This document shows, in pieces, positions 6,417 through 11,113 of a stretch of DNA of 11,113 nt. Where the stretch lies: positions 1-11,113 of the forward strand of contig JABUTE010000204.1 of the NCBI GenBank assembly GCA_021443825.1. The letters are read 5' to 3'. The position numbers and the translations under genes are program-made. Below the pieces are notes generated by a model. That model saw only the letters and a program-made list of their open reading frames with translations. It was not told the DNA's origin and did not search any database. The stretch is from Bacillota bacterium. Its GTDB lineage: Bacteria; Bacillota; Clostridia; Peptostreptococcales; Anaerovoracaceae. Position 1 is the stretch's first letter; each line of letters opens with the position of its first letter.

Positions 6417-6788
6417 ATGGAGCACCATCCTTTTTCTGATTTTATGAACATCGTTGTAACGGCGGCAGACCCCCATGAGGCTGAGGGCTATCTTGCGTTT
6501 TGCCCGGAGCTGACCGATCATCTGGGCCACATGACAGGCGGTGCCTACAACGCCCTGGCCGATGCGGTGGGCGGCGCCTGCGCAAGGGCCACCGGCGCCC
6601 TGTATGTGACCCAGGGCTGCAGCCTGCAATATTATGTCAGCACCGAAGAATGCGACAGGGTGCTGTATGCAAGGGCGAAGGTGCGCCACAGAGGCTCCCG
6701 CTCGTGCATCGTCGCCGTGGAGCTTTATCACGACGACGGGGTGATCGCCTGCGACGGCCAGTTCACCTATGCGAAGATCTCGGGGTAA
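6417..6788 (+). CDS. PaaI-family hotdog-fold thioesterase
   Basis: A 123-residue cytoplasmic protein of the single-hotdog PaaI/4HBT type, which hydrolyses acyl-CoA thioesters as a homo-oligomer. The long central hotdog helix is GHMTGGAYNALADAVGGACA (37-56). It corresponds to the family's HxHGGxxxxLaDxAxG, with D49 in the position of the catalytic acidic residue. The usual HGG is reduced to TGG, with histidine two residues earlier at H38. Later strands, VLYARAKVRHRGSRSCIVAVELYHDDGVIAC, are typical. The start is set by AAAGGAG (6402-6408), eight bases upstream; the frame is open further upstream but crosses the promoter. The acyl-CoA substrate is unknown. It is followed after 111 bases by the DUF3842 gene, which has its own promoter-like element. 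Confidence 0.85.
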   Translation: MEHHPFSDFMNIVVTAADPHEAEGYLAFCPELTDHLGHMTGGAYNALADAVGGACARATGALYVTQGCSLQYYVSTEECDRVLYARAKVRHRGSRSCIVAVELYHDDGVIACDGQFTYAKISG

Positions 6789-6860
6789 AGGGCTCCGGCG
6801 CATTTGCACCGGCAGGGCATGATCGGCAGCCGTTTATTCTGCTGGGCAGCCGCCGGTTCC

Positions 6861-6871
6861 TGTGATAAAAT
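6861..6871 (+). promoter_or_regulatory. Extended -10 promoter before the DUF3842 gene
   Basis: TGTGATAAAAT contains TAAAAT at 6866-6871 with TG at 6863-6864, an extended -10 28 bases upstream of the ATG. It differs by one base from the TGTGATATAAT elements at 2609-2619 and 2699-2709. No good -35 is seen. Confidence 0.55.
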
Positions 6872-6899
6872 AAACAGGTAAGATCCAAACGGAGGAAGT

Positions 6900-7328
6900 A
6901 TGAAGATCGTAATCATCGACGGTCAGGGCGGCCGGCTTGGCCGCATGATCGTAGAAAGCATCATAAAAGAAGACCTGCGCTGCGAGCTGTATGCCATCGG
7001 CACCAACAGCACTGCAACAGCCGCCATGATGAAGGCAGGCGCGCCCTTCGGCGCCACCGGCGAGAATCCGGTGATCGTGGCCTGCCGGGATGCCGACATC
7101 ATCGTCGGCCCCATCGGCATCGTAGCGGCAGATTCCCTGCTGGGCGAGGTGACCCCTGCCATGGCGGTGGCCATCGGCCAGAGCAGAGCCGTAAAGCTGC
7201 TGATTCCCGTCAGCCATTGCAGCAATCAGATCGTGGGGGTAAAGCCCCTTTCCATGGGCGAGCTGGTGAGCGAGACCGTGGAGCGGCTCAAAGAGCTGCT
7301 CCTGCGGCAGAGCAGTGTTCTCGCCTGA
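6900..7328 (+). CDS. DUF3842 family protein, function unknown
   Basis: A 142-residue cytoplasmic protein that matches the DUF3842 family from Clostridia along its length. Recognised blocks are MKIVIIDGQGGRLGR (1-15), AIGTNSTATAAMMKAGA (32-48), GATGENPVIV (51-60), ADIIVGPIGIV (65-75), DSLLGEVTPAMA (78-89) and LLIPVSHCSNQIVGV (100-114). The N-terminal strand with a glycine-rich loop resembles a nucleotide-binding Rossmann-type start, but no catalytic role is established for the family. The conserved cysteine is C107. The start is supported by GGAGG at 6891-6895. The L-asparaginase gene follows after 48 bases with no terminator between them, so the two are probably co-transcribed. Confidence 0.88.
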   Translation: MKIVIIDGQGGRLGRMIVESIIKEDLRCELYAIGTNSTATAAMMKAGAPFGATGENPVIVACRDADIIVGPIGIVAADSLLGEVTPAMAVAIGQSRAVKLLIPVSHCSNQIVGVKPLSMGELVSETVERLKELLLRQSSVLA

Positions 7329-7376
7329 AGCTCCTTATCGTTTACAAGAAGTGCATAATGCAAGAGGAAGGTAACC

Positions 7377-8360
7377 ATGAACGAAAACGAAGCGCTTAAA
7401 AAAGTCGTGATCCTGGCCACCGGCGGCACCATCGCCGGACAGGGCGCTGCAGGAAAGACCACCGGCTATAAAGGGGGAACTCTTTCCATCGAAACCATCG
7501 TGGACTCGGCTCCCGGCGTCGAAAAGCTGGCAAGGATCGAGGCGGTACAGGTCTGCAACACCGTTTCCGACAGCCTGACCGACAAGGACTGGATCCATCT
7601 GGCGAACACTATCAACGAGATGGCTCCCGATCCTGAGATCGCAGGCTTCGTCATCACCCACGGCACCGATACCATGGACGAGACCGCCTTCTTTCTCAAC
7701 CTGGTGGTAAAGACCGAAAAACCGGTGGTCATCACCGGCGCCATGCGCCCTGCAACAGCCACCTCAGCCGACGGTCCCCTGAATCTGTATCAGGCGGTTC
7801 TTACCGCTGCCTGCCCGGAGTCGGTGGGAAAAGGCGTCATGGTCGTCTTCTCCGACCGCATTTACGGCGGCCGCGACGTGCAGAAGAGAAGCACCTATTC
7901 GGTAACGGCTCTCAATCAGGTGGAGGGCGGCCTTTTGGGCGTGATCCGCGACGAAGATATCTTCTATTATTACAAGAGCACCCGTCCTCATACGGTGAGC
8001 AGCCGCTTTTGCGTCGACGGGCTGGAAAAGCTGCCCAAGGTGGGCATCCTCTATTTCCATATCGATACAGACCCTGCCCTTGTTTCCTGTATGGCAGAGC
8101 TTTACGAGGGTCTGGTGATCGCAGGCGCCGGTGCCGGCGGAACCAGCCGCCCCGTTGCCGACGAGTACAAAAAGCTGTCCATTCCCCGCGTCATCGCATC
8201 CCGCATCGCCTGCGGTCCGGTCACCCAGCATATGGCCAGCATGAGCGGCAGCATCGCAGCAAACAACCTGCCACCCCAAAAGGCAGCCGTGCTGCTTCGC
8301 CTTGCTCTGACCCAGACGACCGATCTTGAAGAGCTGAAGCAGATCTTTGCCGAGTATTAG
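7377..8360 (+). CDS. L-asparaginase (type II-like, no signal peptide)
   Basis: A 327-residue amidohydrolase that converts L-asparagine to aspartate and ammonia. Catalytic residues are all visible by comparison with E. coli AnsB: T18 in ILATGGTIAG, Y31 in the flexible lid (TGYKGG), T97-D98 in THGTDTMDET, and K170 in GGRDVQKRS. GAMRPAT..SADGP.NLY and the C-terminal PQKAAVLLRLALTQT are typical of type II enzymes. Type II enzymes are normally exported, but the first residues MNENEALKKVVILATGG form no signal peptide, so this one should be cytoplasmic. The ATG at 7377 is chosen because GAGGAAGG lies just upstream and the catalytic strand begins within ten residues. It follows the DUF3842 gene and ends the unit at the terminator at 8414. 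Glutaminase activity cannot be excluded. Confidence 0.94.
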   Translation: MNENEALKKVVILATGGTIAGQGAAGKTTGYKGGTLSIETIVDSAPGVEKLARIEAVQVCNTVSDSLTDKDWIHLANTINEMAPDPEIAGFVITHGTDTMDETAFFLNLVVKTEKPVVITGAMRPATATSADGPLNLYQAVLTAACPESVGKGVMVVFSDRIYGGRDVQKRSTYSVTALNQVEGGLLGVIRDEDIFYYYKSTRPHTVSSRFCVDGLEKLPKVGILYFHIDTDPALVSCMAELYEGLVIAGAGAGGTSRPVADEYKKLSIPRVIASRIACGPVTQHMASMSGSIAANNLPPQKAAVLLRLALTQTTDLEELKQIFAEY

Positions 8361-8413
8361 GGTTTCGGACCACTGTCCCGTGCAGGCACCGAAGCATTGA
8401 TGCATAAAAAATA

Positions 8414-8463
8414 CCGCCCTTCCTTCGCACCGGTTTTCGGCGGCGAAGGCAGGGCGGCTTTTT
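8414..8463. terminator. Strong bidirectional rho-independent terminator
   Basis: The stem is CCGCCCT (8414-8420) with AGGGCGG (8451-8457), one mismatch, then CCTTCGC (8422-8428) with GCGAAGG (8443-8449). On the + strand it is followed by CTTTTT, ending the asparaginase transcript. On the - strand the flank is TATTTTTTAT, suited to the small membrane protein transcript from the other side. Confidence 0.9.
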
Positions 8464-8505
8464 ATGGCCCGGATGCAGTGCTGTGAGGATTCGGAAAAAG
8501 AGCAC

Positions 8506-8712
8506 TTAGCTGAAAAGCGATACCAGACCGATGATGGCGAGAATGGGAAAGGCGATCTGCACCAATCCGGAGAAAAACAGGACTGCGATGGTGATCGGCA
8601 GAAAGATCAGCCAGAGCAGGATCTTCGTGATCCCCCATGCGGCCCTTACGGCGAGCAGAAACAGCTTTCCGAAAACGACAGCCATCATGATGAGAAATAG
8701 TAAAGTGATCAT
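8506..8712 (-). CDS. Small two-helix membrane protein, 68 residues, function unknown
   Basis: A very hydrophobic protein with two predicted membrane segments, roughly residues 1-23 (MITLLFLIMMAVVFGKLFLL) and 30-66, separated by a short basic/aromatic turn (VRAAWGITK). There are no catalytic motifs and no recognised domain. It is likely to be a genuine gene because AGGAGGT lies eight bases upstream of the ATG at 8712, it has its own AT-rich upstream region, and a terminator suited to its transcript lies at 8414-8463. It diverges from the HTH protein gene at 8845, which might regulate it. Short proteins of this kind are common in Clostridia and remain unnamed. Confidence 0.7.
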   Translation of the reverse strand: MITLLFLIMMAVVFGKLFLLAVRAAWGITKILLWLIFLPITIAVLFFSGLVQIAFPILAIIGLVSLFS

Positions 8713-8844
8713 ATTGCGACCTCCTGTAAAAGTGAATTCCTTATTGACGGTATTTAGTATATAATCACATTTATAAGGGATAAATGCAGAAATCTAAAAA
8801 ATAGCATCGCCTATTTCCTTTCGGTGATGCAAAAGGGGGAAGCA
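8713..8844. promoter_or_regulatory. AT-rich divergent promoter region
   Basis: This spacer is clearly richer in A+T than its surroundings. On the + strand there is a perfect TATAAT at 8760-8765 for the HTH gene, with no well-spaced -35: the TTGACG at 8744-8749 is only 10 bases away. On the - strand TATACT (8761-8756) with TTTATC (8784-8779) at 17 bases is a possible promoter for the small membrane protein. The two -10 elements overlap, so transcription in the two directions may be mutually exclusive. Confidence 0.5.
8804..8830 (-). terminator. Hairpin in the HTH gene leader; terminator-like on the - strand
   Basis: GCATCGCC (8804-8811) pairs with GGTGATGC (8823-8830), eight pairs including one G-T, around an 11-base loop. 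On the - strand the stem is followed by TATTTTTTAG, so it looks like a terminator for transcription antisense to the HTH gene. On the + strand it would form a hairpin just before the ribosome binding site AAGGGGG. Confidence 0.45.
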
Positions 8845-9321
8845 ATGGGAAGAAAATCCGTCAAAGAAAATAAGAATATCTATCAGCAGTCTCGCGAGGA
8901 GATGAATCTGACAAGAGAGGCCGCTGCCGAGCTTCTGGAGTTCATCTCGGCCGACCGGATCGAAAAGATCGAGGGCGAAAAGACCCTGGCCCGTCCGGAA
9001 GAGGTCATGAAGATGTCGCAGATCTATAAAAAGCCGTCTCTCAATAATTATTACTGCAGCCACGAATGCCCCATCGGCCGGGTCTATGTGCCCGAGATCC
9101 AGCTGAAGGATCTTTCCCAGATCACCCTGGAGCTGCTGGCTACCCTCAACGCGCTGGATAAGGAAAAGAACCGGTTCATCGAGATCACCGTCGACGGGGT
9201 GGTCAGCGACGACGAGCGCCAGGATTTCGAAGACATCAAGGCCCGTCTGAACGAGATGTCGAAGGCCATCGCTTCTCTGGGGCTTTGGGTCGACAGCGCC
9301 ATGGCCTCCCAGCCGAAATAG
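8845..9321 (+). CDS. HTH (XRE-like) protein with a CSHEC motif, 158 residues
   Basis: The first 65 residues have the helical pattern of an XRE-type DNA-binding domain: NIYQQSREEMNLTREAAAELL, then ISADRIEKIEGEKTLARPEEVMKMSQIY. This is followed directly by NNYYCSHECPIGR (67-79), where C71, H73 and C75 could bind a metal. The rest (about 85-155) is predicted helical, with DKEKNRFIEITVDGVVSDDERQDFEDIKARLNEM possibly a coiled coil. Members of this type are seen in Clostridia and annotated only as helix-turn-helix proteins. The ATG at 8845 is chosen because AAGGGGG is six or so bases upstream; an in-frame GTG at 8824 and ATG at 8827 lie within the leader hairpin. It diverges from the small membrane protein and stands alone before a strong terminator. 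Confidence 0.82.
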   Translation: MGRKSVKENKNIYQQSREEMNLTREAAAELLEFISADRIEKIEGEKTLARPEEVMKMSQIYKKPSLNNYYCSHECPIGRVYVPEIQLKDLSQITLELLATLNALDKEKNRFIEITVDGVVSDDERQDFEDIKARLNEMSKAIASLGLWVDSAMASQPK

Positions 9322-9402
9322 GAGCTGCTTTCGCACAGAGGTCTTCGGCGCATCGCATTTTGGCGATGGACCCCGCGATTCCAATTGCATAAAGATCGAA
9401 AT

Positions 9403-9449
9403 AACGCCTGCCTTTTCCGAAATGCTTCGAAAAGGGCAGGCGTTTTTTT
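9403..9449 (+). terminator. Rho-independent terminator of the HTH gene
   Basis: A 10-bp stem, AACGCCTGCC (9403-9412) with GGCAGGCGTT (9435-9444), extends as TTTTC (9413-9417) with GAAAA (9429-9433) past one bulged G, followed by TTTTTTT (9443-9449). Confidence 0.92.
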
Positions 9450-9464
9450 GCCGATGGGGCTGCT

Positions 9465-9491
9465 GCTGCCGAAAGCGGTCGCTTTGGCAGC
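9465..9491. repeat. Hairpin-forming inverted repeat without a T-tract
   Basis: GCTGCC (9465-9470) pairs with GGCAGC (9486-9491), and after a bulged G, AAAGC (9472-9476) pairs with GCTTT (9481-9485). It lies 53 bases past the stop of the - strand HTH gene. Neither side has a T-tract next to the stem, so its role, perhaps mRNA 3'-end stability, is uncertain. Confidence 0.45.
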
Positions 9492-9543
9492 GAGAATAGA
9501 AAGAGGGCGGTAAAAAAGGGGGTGCGGCCCGATGGCATCGCTG

Positions 9544-10218
9544 CTATCTGGCGGAGGAGCCGACCAGCAGCTGGTCACGTTCATACAGAATGTCATTGAC
9601 GGTATCGATGTCATAGAGCCCCTTTTCGAGGCAGAAGCGGATGATCAGATCGAAGTCGTTGTTGTCGGAAAGAGAGATTCCGGCTTTTTGCAGCAGGCCT
9701 TCGGCCTGATCCGGCGCAAGCTCCAGGGCCAGCACCAGCGCGCAGGCGCTGGACTTTCCGGGCTGCGACTGGCCGCGAATGATCTTGTTGAAGGTGGCTC
9801 TGGATACCTGTGCCTTTTTATACAGCTGCGCATCGGTCAGCGACCGCTGCTTGCATTCTTCCATCAGCGCTTCGGCAAAGGTGAGGCCTTTTTGCTGCAG
9901 CCGCTGCTGCAGCTCATCCAGCCGCAGGTCTTCAAAGCCGGTGCGAGGATGCAGTGCGTGCTCTTCGCTGCAGAGGGCGGTGGGCAGGCCGTGTTCTTCC
10001 TGCGTGATCGCACAGGCTTGCGCAGAAAACAGGTGCTGCACCGGTGCCTCGTCTGCTTTCTTTTGGTCAGGGGCCACAGAGCAGGGCGAGGCTGCCTCGC
10101 TCTGCGGTGCCGGCTGCGGTGAGGGGATGTCTTCTTGTGCCTTCCGATGCAGCTGCAGATATTCGGTCAGGATTTTTTTTAGTTCCTCGGAAACGGGGCT
10201 TCGTTTTTTCGGTCGCAT
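9544..10218 (-). CDS. HTH-domain protein with low-complexity N-terminal half
   Basis: A 224-residue cytoplasmic protein. Residues 1-25 are basic (MRPKKRSPVSEELKKILTEY). Residues 30-95 are low complexity, rich in Pro, Ala, Gln, Glu and Ser, and probably disordered. The folded part begins near residue 105. TFAEALMEECKQRSLTDAQLYKKAQVSRATFNKIIRG (113-149) is an XRE-like helix-turn-helix. ACALVLALELAPDQAEGLLQKAGISLS (158-184) and NDFDLIIRFCLEKGLYDIDTVNDILYERDQLLVG (187-220) complete a domain seen in many Clostridia HTH proteins. The gene follows the VWA gene after 45 bases, with AAAGGAG before the ATG at 10218, so they form a two-gene operon. Whether it regulates the operon or works as a partner of the VWA protein is unknown. 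Confidence 0.8.
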   Translation of the reverse strand: MRPKKRSPVSEELKKILTEYLQLHRKAQEDIPSPQPAPQSEAASPCSVAPDQKKADEAPVQHLFSAQACAITQEEHGLPTALCSEEHALHPRTGFEDLRLDELQQRLQQKGLTFAEALMEECKQRSLTDAQLYKKAQVSRATFNKIIRGQSQPGKSSACALVLALELAPDQAEGLLQKAGISLSDNNDFDLIIRFCLEKGLYDIDTVNDILYERDQLLVGSSAR

Positions 10219-10263
10219 ATGAAGCGGCTCCTTTTTGCTGTTATTACGGCGGCAGAGCGCCTG

Positions 10264-10914
10264 TTACTTTTTATCTCTGCGCTGCATATCTTTCTGAACG
10301 GCCGTTTTCCATCGCTCGGAGATGCGGCCTTCGGTCTGCATTTCTTCCACGGCACTGCAGATGAAGGTGTGCACGGCCGTGAATCCCTCCCTGTCTTTTT
10401 TGAAGTCGACGGCGTATTCCGGGTCGATGCCGTAGCGCTGCGCTTCCTTCGCCGCGTCGATGTCGGCACCCAGAAAGAGGAACTGCCAGTCATAGGATTC
10501 CTTCATCCGGCTGATCGCTGCAGATACCTCCCGGTAGGAGTATCTTCGGCTGGCATTCTCGATGCCGTCGGTGATGATCACGACGATGGTCTGCTGAGGC
10601 TTGTTTTCGCTGCCTGCGTGTTCCTGAAGATCACGGATGCGGTCGATGGTGGTGCCTGCGGCATCCAGCAGGGCAGTGCTTCCTCTTACATAGTACTCCT
10701 TTTCGGTGAGAGGCGCAATTTTGTCGAGGGGAACTCTGTCGTGGATCGTTTCCATGTAATTATCGAAGAGCACGGTGGTGACCAGGCAGCGGCAGTTCTC
10801 CTTTTTCTGCTTTTCGATGACGCTGTTAAAGCTGCCGACGGTGTCTGTTTCCGCGCCGGCCATGGAGCCGCTGCGATCCAGTAAAAAGACCAGTTCGGTA
10901 AGTGTGTTTTTCAT
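10264..10914 (-). CDS. VWA-domain protein, cytoplasmic, 216 residues
   Basis: Nearly the whole protein is one von Willebrand factor A domain. The metal-ion-dependent adhesion site is complete: DRSGS (D13, S15, S17), T80 in RGSTALLDA, and D116 in IITDGIENASRR. It has no signal peptide or membrane segment, so it should act inside the cell, presumably in metal-dependent protein binding. LFDNYMETIHDRVPLDKI, EKEYYVRG and WQFLFLGADIDA are shared with a widespread group of stand-alone VWA proteins in Firmicutes whose role is not established. The start at 10914 is supported by AAAGGAG upstream on the - strand and by the domain beginning at once. It is the first gene of a pair with the HTH protein. 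A promoter is not clear: TTGACC (11036-11031, - strand) is a good -35, but the -10 candidate TATCCT is 20 bases away. Confidence 0.9.
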   Translation of the reverse strand: MKNTLTELVFLLDRSGSMAGAETDTVGSFNSVIEKQKKENCRCLVTTVLFDNYMETIHDRVPLDKIAPLTEKEYYVRGSTALLDAAGTTIDRIRDLQEHAGSENKPQQTIVVIITDGIENASRRYSYREVSAAISRMKESYDWQFLFLGADIDAAKEAQRYGIDPEYAVDFKKDREGFTAVHTFICSAVEEMQTEGRISERWKTAVQKDMQRRDKK

Positions 10915-11113
10915 TGTTCTTATCTCCTTTGTATCGTTATGCTTGCGAAGCTGCTTCGCTTTTCGGGTGAGCCCCGGTGTGGGGCAGGTCTGTGTTGTGG
11001 TTACAGGATAGCCCCTTGAAAGCGAAAAAAGGTCAATCGCCAGTTGACAAATAAAAAGGAAAAAGAAATGGGGAGGGGGCTGCCGTGAAGGGAGGCTCTG
11101 CGAGGGGTGGGGG
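10915..11113. other. Gene-free right end of the window
   Basis: No gene is supported here. A perfect inverted repeat, GCGAAGC-T-GCTTCGC (10945-10959), lies in the leader of the VWA gene. A second inverted repeat, GTCAA (11032-11036) and TTGAC (11044-11048) with a 7-base spacer, has operator-like geometry and overlaps -35-like hexamers on both strands (TTGACC on -, TTGACA on +). The last 45 bases are purine-rich (GGGGAGGGGG and similar). Confidence 0.4.

Noticed and set aside
8744..8765. TTGACG with TATAAT as a standard + strand promoter
   Set aside because: The hexamers are only 10 bases apart, too close for sigma-A; the TATAAT is kept as a candidate on its own.
9532..10122. Open frame on the + strand opposite the HTH partner of the VWA protein
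   Set aside because: Low-complexity shadow translation with no start signal; the - strand gene has a ribosome binding site and HTH domain.
10219..10884. Open frame of 221 codons on the + strand opposite the VWA gene
   Set aside because: The - strand has a complete VWA metal site; this frame has no recognisable domain or ribosome binding site.

Overview
The window reads as chromosomal DNA of a moderately high-GC member of the Firmicutes, most likely class Clostridia (gut Oscillospiraceae or Lachnospiraceae type). The reasons are the strong AGGAGG-type ribosome binding sites, extended -10 promoters (TGnTATAAT), compact hairpin terminators with T-tracts, and several families typical of Clostridia: a DUF3842 protein, a CX4CX2C radical SAM protein, an HTH protein with a CSHEC motif, and a VWA/HTH gene pair. 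I see no rRNA, tRNA, CRISPR array, insertion sequence or phage gene. GC content and taxonomy are judged by eye.

Layout. Positions 1-1480 (+): the 3' end of an O-antigen ligase-like membrane protein, then a BCP-type thiol peroxidase and a bidirectional terminator. Positions 1609-3797: a WYL-domain regulator (-) diverges from a two-gene unit (+) encoding an aspartate dehydrogenase-like enzyme and a YhbY-type ribosome assembly factor. The divergent promoters carry the same 11-base element in opposite orientation. Positions 3815-3960: a repeat and hairpin cluster that ends the converging transcripts. Positions 3996-6117 (-): a LarA-like nickel-pincer racemase homolog followed, one base after its stop, by a radical SAM protein. 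Positions 6417-8360 (+): a PaaI-like hotdog thioesterase, a DUF3842 protein and an L-asparaginase, ending at a strong bidirectional terminator. Positions 8506-9449: a 68-residue membrane protein (-) diverges from an HTH protein (+), which has its own terminator. Positions 9544-10914 (-): a VWA protein followed by an HTH protein with a low-complexity N-terminal half. Positions 10915-11113 hold no gene I can support.

How the genes fit together. Most of the window is ordinary metabolism and housekeeping. Asparaginase (Asn to Asp) and the aspartate dehydrogenase-like enzyme (Asp to iminoaspartate or oxaloacetate) could act in sequence, but they are in separate transcription units, so this is inference. 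The parts with the least known function are the LarA/radical SAM pair, the DUF3842/asparaginase pair and the VWA/HTH pair. No clear defence, toxin or mobile system is visible.
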